Shown: in pieces, positions 33,415 through 41,771 of the stretch
How positions within the stretch are numbered: the first letter of the stretch is position 1
Layout of the letters: each line of letters opens with the position of its first letter
Assembly (NCBI GenBank): GCA_023394955.1
Contig: JAEWZY010000051.1
Span: forward strand, 1 to 45,520
Direction: 5' to 3'
DNA: 45,520 bases
DNA from: Bacillota bacterium
GTDB taxonomy: Bacteria > Bacillota > UBA4882 > UBA8346
The notes under the pieces: generated by a model
What the model saw: the letters and a program-made list of their open reading frames with translations, nothing else
What the model was told of the DNA's origin: nothing
Database searches by the model: none
Translations under genes and position numbers: made by a program

Positions 33415-35129
33415 CCGGTTTCACCCTCTTCAAGAACTTTTAAAGCAATATTGGCAGAATGAGAAGAAATCCGTAACAAGTTGCTCAAAAGTTCAACATA
33501 AACAACTCCTGAGCCAGGCCAACATTTACCGAGATTCAAACGATGGATATGATTCTGCCGAAATTCTTCTTCAAGTTTATCGATATTTTCTTCCCTGTCT
33601 TCAATCTGTTTTGCTAATTCAATATTATTATCCCGTAAACATTGACAAGCTTTGTTATATAAATCTGTTGTTTTACCAAAAAACAGCTCGATCTCATTTA
33701 AGGCGATTTCCGAGAAAGGAAGCTGTTCTTGATGCTTCTTCTCAGCCAACCGGCTAACATTGGTCGCGTGATCGCCCACTCTTTCAATATCACCTACAAT
33801 ACGCAATAAATTTGCCAACCGGTGGGATTGAGCTTCGGTCAACGAGTTTTGTGATAAAAGCGCTGAAAGATAAAAAGTTATTTGTTCTTGGAGATCATCA
33901 ACAATGACCTCATTTCTTTCAATGCTATCCAACAAGTGAATTTGATTTTTCAGAAAAGCCAGACGGGACATTTTCAACATCTCTTGGGTCAAAGACGCCA
34001 TATGATTAATTTCATGGGATGCCAGTATTAATGCAAGAGCAGGGCTTTGCAAGGCGCGCCGGTCTAAATATGTTTTTCCGTTAGAATCGTTCTTCCTTTT
34101 CTCAACAATTGGAGAAAAGCCTAATTTAGAAGCGATTATTGTAACAGGAAACCAAATAATAATTACCGACATATTAAAAAGGGAATGGGCCATGGCCAAC
34201 CGCCAAACATTAAACCAGCGCTCTGAAACCGCCATCGACAGAACCGGCCATTGAAAAATCGAAGTTTGAAACCAATGAAAACAGAAGCTCAGAGTCAGAC
34301 TGACTTGATGCACTAATTGATAAGCCAAAGGCAAAAATAAAAGCCATAGCAATCCGGTTGTAATATTAAATGAAAAATGCAACCAATTAGCTTTTTTAAC
34401 TGTTGGTAACCTATCCAACCCGATTAACATATTGATAATTGTAGTTCCCACATTAGCGCCGATAATAACGGAAAAAGCCCCACTTAAGAAGATCGAAGGC
34501 GCCAGCCCCAATTCTACTCCGACTATTGCTTGACACAAGGCTACCATAGTATTACTACTTCGAAATAACGCCGCTAAGCATAAACCTAATAGAAAACCGT
34601 ACCATGGCTGCAGGAAAATACTTTTGATAAATGCTGCCGCAGATCCGTTTTTAACAATTATTTGAAATGATTGATGAAATATTGAGAAGCCTAAGTACAT
34701 CAAGGCTAAACTGAAGATAGCCTGGCCTAAATAATGCAAAATTCGATGTTTACTATAAAAATTAAATAAGTAACCCATAAAAAGCAGCACAAATAAAACG
34801 GCCCCGACATTTAAAGACATTAATTGGGCATTAATGGTCATCCCGAAGTTGACGCCGATCATAATCCATAATGCCGGAAGGAGACCCAATAATCCAGCAT
34901 TCATTAAACCGGAGATCATTCCAAAAGTCAAGGAATTGCTTTGTAAGGCCCCGGCCATTACAAACCCCGTTAACATGCTGGAGATTGGTTCACGAGATTG
35001 TTTTTCTAAAATAGCCCTAATTTTCTCACCGGCCATTTTTTGAACTCCGTCGCCAAAACGATAAACTGAATATAAGAATAGTCCCAGCGCGCCTATTAAA
35101 CTTAATGAACCTTCTAATACTGATGACAA
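33411..35129 (-). CDS. Na/Pi cotransporter-family protein with PhoU-like C-terminus
   Basis: 572 aa. About eight to nine membrane helices form two inverted Na/Pi-cotransporter repeats (PF02690 type). The C-terminal 210 residues are helical and PhoU-like (SIERNEVIVDDLQEQITFY.. RIVGDIERVGDHATNVSR). In most members each repeat has a QSSSAT motif; here the first reads QSNSLTFG and the second FRSSNTMVAL. Ion or phosphate specificity may therefore differ. The second half motif GANVGTT is kept. ATG 35129 follows AGGAGGA. The gene overlaps ftsK by 4 bases, so they are translated together. Confidence 0.85.
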   Translation of the reverse strand: MSSVLEGSLSLIGALGLFLYSVYRFGDGVQKMAGEKIRAILEKQSREPISSMLTGFVMAGALQSNSLTFGMISGLMNAGLLGLLPALWIMIGVNFGMTINAQLMSLNVGAVLFVLLFMGYLFNFYSKHRILHYLGQAIFSLALMYLGFSIFHQSFQIIVKNGSAAAFIKSIFLQPWYGFLLGLCLAALFRSSNTMVALCQAIVGVELGLAPSIFLSGAFSVIIGANVGTTIINMLIGLDRLPTVKKANWLHFSFNITTGLLWLLFLPLAYQLVHQVSLTLSFCFHWFQTSIFQWPVLSMAVSERWFNVWRLAMAHSLFNMSVIIIWFPVTIIASKLGFSPIVEKRKNDSNGKTYLDRRALQSPALALILASHEINHMASLTQEMLKMSRLAFLKNQIHLLDSIERNEVIVDDLQEQITFYLSALLSQNSLTEAQSHRLANLLRIVGDIERVGDHATNVSRLAEKKHQEQLPFSEIALNEIELFFGKTTDLYNKACQCLRDNNIELAKQIEDREENIDKLEEEFRQNHIHRLNLGKCWPGSGVVYVELLSNLLRISSHSANIALKVLEEGETG

Positions 35130-35315
35130 ATGGACATCCTCCTATTGAAACGGAATTAACAGTATTGGTTTCAAACTAAATATTCTCTTGCGTAAGATAA
35201 TTTCCTGCCTTGAATTAAACCAGCTCGTATTTGATAACTAGATGATCACCTACTTGATCTCGGCGGGATACATGAAAAAGTAAAAATTTATCTGTATTTT
35301 CTTAAGCTAAAAGTT

Positions 35316-35338
35316 TAAAAAACCCCTGTTAAGGGGTT
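35316..35338 (-). terminator. Terminator after ylzJ
   Basis: Minus strand: AACCCC-TTAACA-GGGGTT followed by TTTT. The stop codon of ylzJ overlaps the stem. It separates tepA-ylzJ from the transporter-ftsK unit. The stretch 35130-35315 has no gene. Confidence 0.9.
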
Positions 35339-35564
35339 AAAAAAGTGACATTATTGAACCTGGTTGCCATTCCGGTTTTAAATAATCTTCAGGGTCAGTA
35401 CTAATTATCCGATTAATCTTATACTGCCCTCCCGGAAGCGCCTGGGTCAGCAAGCTGACAGATCCTTGTTTAATCACTACTTCATCGGCAGAGGATTCCG
35501 GAGGGCCTGATTCTGTTTCCGAATCGAAAATAGCCTCAAACGGAATTATCGTATATAACATCAT
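35337..35564 (-). CDS. ylzJ: YlzJ-like protein, 75 aa
   Basis: A small acidic protein starting MMLYTIIPFEAIFD, the characteristic opening of YlzJ-like proteins (xxLYTxxPxExIF). It contains an internal GGQYKINRIISTDPEDYL and no membrane segment. In Bacillus, ylzJ lies between tepA and spoIIIE, as it does here apart from the inserted transporter gene. Function unknown. Its ATG overlaps the tepA stop by 4 bases (ATGA), and an AAGGAG site is in the tepA 3' end. Confidence 0.85.
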   Translation of the reverse strand: MMLYTIIPFEAIFDSETESGPPESSADEVVIKQGSVSLLTQALPGGQYKINRIISTDPEDYLKPEWQPGSIMSLF

Positions 35565-36352
35565 TGTTGGGGCTCCTTCCGAATTGAAGGGCTTTTTAAT
35601 TCGACTAATTCATTTAGCTTTTTTAACGCTTGGCTAATTCCGCCCACTTCATCGATTAATCCGGAGCCGACAGCATCCTTCCCAACCAATACCGTCCCGA
35701 TATCCCTAACCAGATCCCCGGTGCGAAACATTAATTCTCTAAATTTATCCTCGGAAATATTGGAGTGGCTAGTAACGAATTTAATGACCCGATCTTGCAT
35801 CTTGTCAAGGTATTCATAGGTTTGAGGAACCCCGATTACCAGTCCGTTCAATCTTAAGGGATGAATAGTCATAGTTGCGGTTTCGGCGATAAAGCTGTAA
35901 TCAGTAGCGATTGCGATCGGGACCCCGATCGAATGGCCGCCTCCTAAGACCAATGAAACCGTGGCTTTTGAAAGGCTTTCCAGCATTTCCGCGATTGCTA
36001 GCCCAGCTTCGACATCTCCTCCCACTGTATTTAAGATCACTAATAATCCTTTAATATTAGGATTTTGCTCAATCGCAACCAGTTGAGGGATGATATGTTC
36101 ATATTTGGTTGTTTTATTTTTGGGAGGTAATATTAGATGACCTTCAATTTGACCGACGATGATCATGGTATGGATCTTGCTCTCCACAGGAGGGGCCGTG
36201 GCCATCTGACCCATTGATTTCAAATTTTCCAGAACCATCTTTTGTTTTCTAGGACTTTGCCGCGCCGGTTGTTCTAAACCTGGTTCATGGGGGTTTTCCG
36301 GCGCCGGTTGTTCATAAGGAGTCTCCCCCGTATACGTTTCATTGTTCTTCAA
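35561..36352 (-). CDS. tepA: ClpP-like membrane-associated peptidase, TepA family
   Basis: 263 aa. After a Pro/Glu-rich N-terminus (about 1-50) comes a ClpP/crotonase fold. The presumed catalytic Ser141 is in GGGHSIGVPIA and His164 in MTIHPLR, matching the TepA subgroup instead of true ClpP (GxASM and HQP). ILNTVGGDVEAGLAIAEML supports the fold. In Bacillus TepA was described as a translocation-enhancing or signal-peptide-degrading protein. ATG 36352 has GGAGGT upstream. It is the first gene of the tepA-ylzJ unit. Confidence 0.92.
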   Translation of the reverse strand: MKNNETYTGETPYEQPAPENPHEPGLEQPARQSPRKQKMVLENLKSMGQMATAPPVESKIHTMIIVGQIEGHLILPPKNKTTKYEHIIPQLVAIEQNPNIKGLLVILNTVGGDVEAGLAIAEMLESLSKATVSLVLGGGHSIGVPIAIATDYSFIAETATMTIHPLRLNGLVIGVPQTYEYLDKMQDRVIKFVTSHSNISEDKFRELMFRTGDLVRDIGTVLVGKDAVGSGLIDEVGGISQALKKLNELVELKSPSIRKEPQQ

Positions 36353-36443
36353 GCAGATACCTCCTTGGTATCCTTAGTATACCTTAAACCGATCTTTTCA
36401 TGCGATGAATCCCTGTTGATTATAGATTAAAATAAAGAATAAA

Positions 36444-36605
36444 TCAGTGTTTATTTGGTTTTTTAGTATACTTTCCGGTTTTTAAATCACGAACTACCAG
36501 TTTATGGTGGCGGGAATGAAATTCCACCTTATATGATTGTCCATGATTGCTTAATTTACTTTGATTTCCCAAGACTTCCACGGGATTTTTGACTTTATCT
36601 TTCAA
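36444..36605 (-). CDS. Small basic protein, 53 aa, unknown
   Basis: TTG 36605 is chosen because GGAGG (36618-36614) lies eight bases upstream; the frame stays open to ATG 36635 but that start would contain the site. The protein is very basic (many K, R and H), with the ending YKVEFHSRHHKLVVRDLKTG and KYTKKPNKH. It has no membrane segment or cysteines. It could be a small ribosome- or nucleic-acid-associated protein, but I do not recognise a family. It lies between tepA and the divergent PilZ gene. Confidence 0.55.
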   Translation of the reverse strand: MKDKVKNPVEVLGNQSKLSNHGQSYKVEFHSRHHKLVVRDLKTGKYTKKPNKH

Positions 36606-36911
36606 ATAAAACACCTCCGTTGGAAGTAAAATCAATGATATAAAATAGCTTTTTGATAATCCATTATAATATTATCGGTTCTATTTAATAAGATTTTAAG
36701 TATTAACGAATTTATTTAATAAGTTTCACTTTAGCACATTAGAAAGCCTGAAATAAAATCGGCATCTCATGCCACATTATTTCTTAACCAAGTACAGGAC
36801 TACAGACCTATTATGAATAAAAGCTCTATTACCGAAAAAAAGATTATGTTAAAATATAATCAAATCCATTATTGAGAAGTTTTTCAAAATTTATGAAAGG
36901 GGTATCAAGCT

Positions 36912-37598
36912 TTGGAATTGCTGGATAGACTCTTACAGCCGGGAAAAAACATCGTACTAAAGTTCATCAAAAATGGCTTTAAAGGGTCGGTTCATGCTTA
37001 CATTATTAGAAGCGCTAAGGAAGACCAACTAACTTTATTGTTTCAGGATAACGAAGGTTCAATTGATCACCTATCCCCCGGCATTAAGCTGAAACTGGTC
37101 AGTCGTGATGAAATAGACGGTCACGAATACCGTCTGTTAACTGAATTAATTGAAATGAAACCGGGCGCCCTTCCGCTGGCTGTGGTGAAACGCCCGACCG
37201 AGGTTGACCATTCCACCCGGCGAAGTTTCTTGCGGTTACACGTTAGTTTGCCTTTTAGTTATTATGATGACTTTCAAGAAAAAGCCGGCGAAACCCGGAA
37301 TTTATCCATTAACGGTCTCTTGGCTTTAGTCGAATCAAGCCCTACATTAAAGCAGGATTATAGTCTAACCGCTAAACTCACTTTACCGGACAACCAACCA
37401 TCATTGATTATCATTGGAAAAATCATTCGGGTTGAAAAAGAGGACAATCTTCATAGTTGGGTGGCCCTTGATTTTCAAGCCGCATCTGAAGAAGTGAAGA
37501 ATAGGATCAGCCGTTACTTGGTCGAACGGCAACGCCGTTTAATAAATTTGAAAAAAAAGGCTTCAAAAAACATGTTACCGGTTTCGCAAACCGAGTAA
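36912..37598 (+). CDS. PilZ-domain protein with YcgR-like N-terminal domain
   Basis: 228 aa. The N-terminal domain (about 1-95) has the flagellar-brake/YcgR-N beta-barrel pattern (PGKNIVLKF.. GSVHAYIIR.. PGIKLKLVSR). The C-terminal PilZ domain (about 98-215) has the cyclic-di-GMP motif R104xxxR108 (RRSFLR) and NLSING at 130-135, fitting [D/N]xSxxG. It should therefore bind cyclic-di-GMP. Targets in Bacillota are the flagellar motor or matrix enzymes, but no motility gene is nearby. TTG 36912 follows AAAGGGG. The region 36636-36911 before it holds no other gene; a TATAAT-like -10 lies at about 36856. Confidence 0.85.
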   Translation: MELLDRLLQPGKNIVLKFIKNGFKGSVHAYIIRSAKEDQLTLLFQDNEGSIDHLSPGIKLKLVSRDEIDGHEYRLLTELIEMKPGALPLAVVKRPTEVDHSTRRSFLRLHVSLPFSYYDDFQEKAGETRNLSINGLLALVESSPTLKQDYSLTAKLTLPDNQPSLIIIGKIIRVEKEDNLHSWVALDFQAASEEVKNRISRYLVERQRRLINLKKKASKNMLPVSQTE

Positions 37599-37716
37599 AA
37601 GAAGCAAGTATATGCAAGGATTACATTGGATCTGATTTATACTCGGTTTTTAATAAAAAAATGGTTAAGCAAGAAACAAAAACAATATTGTTTTGATTCC
37701 GGTCTTCAAATAATAG

Positions 37717-37748
37717 TAAAAAACCGACTTTTTTGAAGTCGGTTTTAA
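37717..37748 (-). terminator. Terminator of the tRNA cluster
   Basis: Minus strand: AAAACCGACTT and AAGTCGGTTTT pair closely, followed by TT. It comes right after tRNA-Leu. Confidence 0.92.
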
Positions 37749-37751
37749 AAT

Positions 37752-37839
37752 TGGTGCCGAAGACCGGAATCGAACCGGTACGGTCTTTTGGACCGAGGGA
37801 TTTTAAGTCCCTTGCGTCTGCCAGTTCCGCCACTTCGGC
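37752..37839 (-). tRNA. tRNA-Leu (anticodon TAA)
   Basis: 88 bases with a long variable arm. Acceptor GCCGAAG pairs with CTTCGGC; CCA is encoded. The anticodon loop is CTTAAAA. Confidence 0.97.
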
Positions 37840-37857
37840 AATGATTTATCAATATTT

Positions 37858-37932
<75 letters not shown>

Positions 37933-37979
37933 GAATTTACCTCACGGTCTACTTTAAGATACTCACTTCAAGTAAATTT

Positions 37980-37998
37980 TGACCCTCAATGAGGGTCA
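37980..37998. repeat. 8-bp inverted repeat between tRNA-Cys and tRNA-Gly
   Basis: TGACCCTC-AAT-GAGGGTCA. No T-run follows. It may be a processing hairpin in the tRNA precursor. Confidence 0.7.
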
Positions 37999-38027
37999 TC
38001 TATATCATAACACACTTTATTAAGTTT

Positions 38028-38102
38028 TGGAGCGGAAAACGAGATTCGAACTCGCGACCCTCGCCTTGGCAAGGCGATGCTCTACCACTGAGCTACTTCC
38101 GC
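38028..38102 (-). tRNA. tRNA-Gly (anticodon GCC)
   Basis: Acceptor GCGGAAG pairs with TTTCCGC (one G-T pair); CCA is encoded. The anticodon loop is TTGCCAA. Confidence 0.97.
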
Positions 38103-38187
38103 ATATTCCGGACACCGGAGGCTTGAACCTGGATAGGTTGCTAATTTCTTTCCCGATTTCAAGATTCAAGTTTTCAACTTCCAGAGA

Positions 38188-38263
<76 letters not shown>

Positions 38264-38355
38264 GTTTTAATTTTTCAATTACCAGTAATAAATTATAAAT
38301 TAGATCTTCGAAAAGGTCAAGTTTAATTTTAATTATTACTGCTTTTTGTAATTAT

Positions 38356-38432
38356 TGGCGGAGCCGATGGGACTCGAACCCACGGTCTCCAGCGTGACAG
38401 GCTGGCATGTTAACCGACTACACCACGGCTCC
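38356..38432 (-). tRNA. tRNA-Asp (anticodon GTC)
   Basis: Acceptor GGAGCCG pairs with CGGCTCC; the discriminator is G and CCA is encoded. The anticodon loop is CTGTCAC. Confidence 0.97.
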
Positions 38433-38439
38433 GCGTAAA

Positions 38440-38516
38440 TGGTGGGCGATGTAGGATTCGAACCTACGACCCCTTGCTTGTAAGGCAAGTGCTCTCACCA
38501 GCTGAGCTAATCGCCC
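38440..38516 (-). tRNA. tRNA-Val (anticodon TAC)
   Basis: Acceptor GGGCGAT pairs with ATCGCCC; CCA is encoded. The anticodon loop is CTTACAA. It is the first tRNA of the six-gene cluster. Confidence 0.97.
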
Positions 38517-38538
38517 TCGTCTTAACGACGCATTTAAT

Positions 38539-38567
38539 AGTATACCTAAAAATATGCCATCTGTAAA
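38539..38567 (-). promoter_or_regulatory. Promoter of the tRNA cluster
   Basis: Minus strand: TTTACA (38567-38562), 17 bases, TATACT (38544-38539), 23 bases before tRNA-Val. Confidence 0.88.
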
Positions 38568-38575
38568 TAGGGAAT

Positions 38576-39400
38576 TCAAAAATTCTTAATTGAAATTTTT
38601 GGGTGATACCAATCCGAAATCTCTGTTACCTGCCCATCGCCAAGCCTAGTTTGGCTAAAAGCGCCGTGGTAATCGGATCCTCCGGTGACAATCAACCGAT
38701 ATTTCTCGGCTAATCCTAAATAAGCTTTGGTTTGTTTCGCAGTATGGGTCGGATAATAGGCCTCAATCCCTTGAAGCCCGTTCTTGACCAATTTGGCAAT
38801 AATTTGGTCGTTGACCATCCGTCCCGGATGGGCTAAAACCGGTATGCCGCCGGTTTCGATAATCAGGTTAATCGCCTCCAAAGTCCCGATCTCCTGATGC
38901 GGCACATAAGCAAGACCATTTTTACCAAGATAATAACCGAATGCTTCTCTCCCGGCCATTGCCGGAATAAGGCCGGATGATTGTAAAGCGCGGTAGATAT
39001 GTGCTCTGCCGACGAATCTGCTCTTTGTTTCTGCTTTTACCTTTTCCCAAGACAACGGAATTCTAGCTTTATTCAATTTTTTAACGATTAAACGGGCCCG
39101 TTCATTCCGGGATTCTAAGATAGCATCGAGTTTTTGAAGCAGCTTGGGACAGGTATAATCGAAGTTATAACCGAGTATATGAGCTTCAGAATCGCCATAG
39201 TCGGTAGTTAATTCAATTCCCGGCAAAAAGGGATAATCATTTTTTTCGGCCTCAGCTAAGGCCTTTTTAATACCGGCAACTGTATCATGATCAGTAAGAG
39301 CGATCCCGTCCAAACCGCTTTTGACAGCCTTTTGAATCAGTTCTTCCGGCTTCAAACTTCCGTCGGAATAAGTTGAATGGGTGTGTAAATCAAAGCCCAT
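38576..39400 (-). CDS. PHP-domain phosphoesterase (YciV/RNase AM-like)
   Basis: 274 aa. PHP metal-binding motifs are in order: DLHTHSTYSDG, GIALTDHDTVAG, PGIELTTD, AHILGYNFD, LAHPGR and TGGSDYHG. All the His and Asp ligands expected for a trinuclear site are visible. E. coli YciV/TrpH (RNase AM) and related proteins hydrolyse 3',5'-nucleotides or trim RNA 5' ends. The exact substrate here is inferred from homology. ATG 39400 follows TAGGAG and is 14 bases after tyrA, so it belongs to the aroF-tyrA operon. Confidence 0.92.
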   Translation of the reverse strand: MGFDLHTHSTYSDGSLKPEELIQKAVKSGLDGIALTDHDTVAGIKKALAEAEKNDYPFLPGIELTTDYGDSEAHILGYNFDYTCPKLLQKLDAILESRNERARLIVKKLNKARIPLSWEKVKAETKSRFVGRAHIYRALQSSGLIPAMAGREAFGYYLGKNGLAYVPHQEIGTLEAINLIIETGGIPVLAHPGRMVNDQIIAKLVKNGLQGIEAYYPTHTAKQTKAYLGLAEKYRLIVTGGSDYHGAFSQTRLGDGQVTEISDWYHPKISIKNF

Positions 39401-39414
39401 GAAATTGCTCCTAC

Positions 39415-40518
39415 TTACCTCTTTTTGACCTTAAATCCATTTGTCTCAAGAACTTTAACACCTTGGTTCACTGCGTCATCACTTTCCAGAGCCAAACGAA
39501 GGGTGCCTCCGGAACCTTCCCTCACCCTTAAAATTTCGATGTCTTTAATATTCAAACCCGCGTCCGCTAGATACTTTAGTACGTCAACAATGGTTCCGGG
39601 CCGATCTTCGATGGTCACCACCATCTCGTGGAGTAAACTTAGAAAACCCTTATTTTTGGCCGGGATTTGGAGCCGAATATCACGCGCCTCTCTTAAAAAC
39701 TCTTCAAATTGATTCTTTGCGCCGGAGATTAAGATCTCTTTTAAATGGTCTAATTCATTTTTAAAAGCGTCGGTTGCTTTCAACACTTGATCTATATTAC
39801 CGAAAATAATGCTTTGCCATACTTCCGGTGAACCCATAGCGATCCGGGTGGTGTCCCGAAACCCGCCCGCCGCTAAATCAAGTGTTCCCGGATGTTCGCC
39901 TTCGGCGTCACCGGCAGTTTTGGTCAGAGCGACCGCGATCAAATGCGGCAAATGGGAGACCATTCCCACGATCCGGTCATGTTCCTCGGCGGAGAGTTTA
40001 ATGATTTGCGCTCCGGCGCTTCCGATTAATTTAATGATTAAGGCCTCGGCCTCAAAAGGAGTACGGGAATCTTCGACAATAATATAAGCGGCATTCTGGA
40101 ATAAAAAAGGATCGGCGGCGCGGATCCCGTGTTGTTCTGACCCGGTCATCGGATGGCCGCCGACAAAATGGTATAAAGGCGGTAATATTTTGAATACTCC
40201 TTCGAGAACACTCTTTTTAATACTGCCGAGATCGGAAAAGATAGTTCCCGGCCGAGCATAAGGGAGACAGCTTTCGACTGTCGTAACGATCGAATCAACC
40301 GGAGTAGCGATAAAAATTATCGAAGCACTGGCCGCTACATCCCTAAAATCAACAGGCATCAGGTTAATGGCGGTCGATTGATAAGCTTCCCGGATAGCTT
40401 CCGGGTTTTGGTCCCAACCCGTTACCGTATAACCGGCCCTAACTAAGGCTAATCCCAGTGAACCGCCCATCAGTCCTAAACCTAGAATCCCGACTATTAG
40501 TTCCTTTTCCATCGCCAT
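39415..40518 (-). CDS. tyrA: Prephenate dehydrogenase with C-terminal ACT domain
   Basis: TyrA oxidatively decarboxylates prephenate to 4-hydroxyphenylpyruvate for tyrosine. The Rossmann motif GLGLMGGSLG starts near residue 12. GGHPMTGSEQHG and the active-site SHLPHLIAVAL are present. The last 75 residues (about 293-367: MVVTIEDRPGTIVDVLKYLADAGLNIKDIEI) form an ACT domain, likely for tyrosine feedback. At 367 aa it is the Bacillus type. It begins directly after the aroF stop, with no gap, so the two are translationally coupled. Confidence 0.96.
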   Translation of the reverse strand: MAMEKELIVGILGLGLMGGSLGLALVRAGYTVTGWDQNPEAIREAYQSTAINLMPVDFRDVAASASIIFIATPVDSIVTTVESCLPYARPGTIFSDLGSIKKSVLEGVFKILPPLYHFVGGHPMTGSEQHGIRAADPFLFQNAAYIIVEDSRTPFEAEALIIKLIGSAGAQIIKLSAEEHDRIVGMVSHLPHLIAVALTKTAGDAEGEHPGTLDLAAGGFRDTTRIAMGSPEVWQSIIFGNIDQVLKATDAFKNELDHLKEILISGAKNQFEEFLREARDIRLQIPAKNKGFLSLLHEMVVTIEDRPGTIVDVLKYLADAGLNIKDIEILRVREGSGGTLRLALESDDAVNQGVKVLETNGFKVKKR

Positions 40519-41532
40519 CTAGATTTCACGCCTTACGGCTGCCGCTACCCGGCTAATTTCACTCATTAAAGCTCCAAATTCTTTAAAATTTAACGATTGC
40601 GGCCCGTCGGAAAGGGCTGATTCCGGATCAGGATGAACTTCGATTAACAGACCATCGGCGCCTGCGGCTATAGCAGCCCGTGATAAGGGAAGCACTAAAT
40701 GACGTTTTCCCGTCCCATGGCTGGGATCAGCCAGGATCGGAAGGTGGCTGAGGCGTTGAATCGCCGGAATCGCGCTGAGGTCTAAGGTGTTTCGAGTGAA
40801 GGTTTCATAAGTCCTGATACCCCGTTCGCAGAGGATTACTTTAAAGTTTCCCTCACTCAAAATATACTCGGCAGCCATGAGCCATTCCTCGATGGTCGCG
40901 GCTAAACCTCGTTTTAGAATTACCGGTTTCTTTGTTTTACCGATTTCCTTAAGTAAAGTGAAGTTCTGCATGTTGCGGGCGCCGATCTGAAGCATATCAG
41001 CATAACGGGCTACCAAATCAACATCCCTGGGGTTGACTACTTCGGTAACAAAGGGGATTCCCACTTCGGCGCCGACACTTTTCAAAATTTTCAAACCTTC
41101 CTCTTCCAATCCCTGAAAAGCATAAGGAGAGGTGCGCGGTTTGAATGCTCCGCCACGAAGCATTGAAGCTCCGGCATTTTTGACCGTTCGCGCGGTCTCC
41201 AACATCTGTTCCTCATTTTCCACCGCGCAGGGCCCGGCGATGATTACCAACTTAGTTCTGCCGAAGATTACACCGTTCACATTCACCTGGGTCGTTTCCT
41301 TTTGAAACTCCTTACTGGCTAATTTAAAGGGCTGCAGAATTGGAACTACTTTTTCGACTCCATCCATAGCTTCGATGGATTCCATAATGCCGGCTCTTTT
41401 GGGACCGATAGCCCCGATGATGGTTCGTTCGATTCCCTGGGAAAAGTGAGTCCCAAACCCACATTGCTCCAGCTTTTTCTGGACATGTTCGATCTGGACC
41501 TCGGTAGCCTTTGCGTTCATAACGATAATCAC
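40519..41532 (-). CDS. aroF: 3-deoxy-7-phosphoheptulonate synthase (DAHP synthase)
   Basis: This enzyme condenses PEP and erythrose 4-phosphate, the first step of aromatic synthesis. An N-terminal ferredoxin-like regulatory domain of about 90 residues (IIVMNAKATEVQIEHVQKKL) precedes the TIM barrel with AGPCAVENEEQ, RGGAFKPRTSPYAFQG, VILKRGL and DPSHGTGKR. This is the class Ibeta (KDPG-like, Thermotoga-type) form, in which the extra domain senses aromatic amino acids. GTG 41532 is used, seven bases behind AGGAGGA; ATG 41550 would contain that site. It leads the aroF-tyrA-PHP operon. Confidence 0.95.
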   Translation of the reverse strand: MIIVMNAKATEVQIEHVQKKLEQCGFGTHFSQGIERTIIGAIGPKRAGIMESIEAMDGVEKVVPILQPFKLASKEFQKETTQVNVNGVIFGRTKLVIIAGPCAVENEEQMLETARTVKNAGASMLRGGAFKPRTSPYAFQGLEEEGLKILKSVGAEVGIPFVTEVVNPRDVDLVARYADMLQIGARNMQNFTLLKEIGKTKKPVILKRGLAATIEEWLMAAEYILSEGNFKVILCERGIRTYETFTRNTLDLSAIPAIQRLSHLPILADPSHGTGKRHLVLPLSRAAIAAGADGLLIEVHPDPESALSDGPQSLNFKEFGALMSEISRVAAAVRREI

Positions 41533-41601
41533 GTTTCTTCCTCCTACCATCCTACATTTTCCGAGAAAGAATTTACTTATCCTTCCCCGAAGTTGTTATT
41601 A

Positions 41602-41630
41602 ATTATAGCAGCCAGCCATTTTTTTGTAAA
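41602..41630 (-). promoter_or_regulatory. Promoter of the aroF operon
   Basis: Minus strand: TTTACA (41630-41625), 17 bases, TATAAT (41607-41602). The leader to GTG is about 60 bases; I see no attenuator. Confidence 0.85.
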
Positions 41631-41677
41631 TAAACAATCAAACTTGGTAAGATCCTGTTAAGAATCTGGAAAGACTT

Positions 41678-41706
41678 TTGACACAAGTTCCAAAGACGGG
41701 TAGAAT
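41678..41706 (+). promoter_or_regulatory. Promoter of the pseudouridine synthase gene
   Basis: TTGACA (41678-41683), 17 bases, TAGAAT (41701-41706). Near-consensus. Confidence 0.88.
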
Positions 41707-41771
41707 AATATCAGTTACTCCTGAAAATCCAGAAAAGCCATGTTGATTGCGAATTTATAAAGGAGAGCCTA

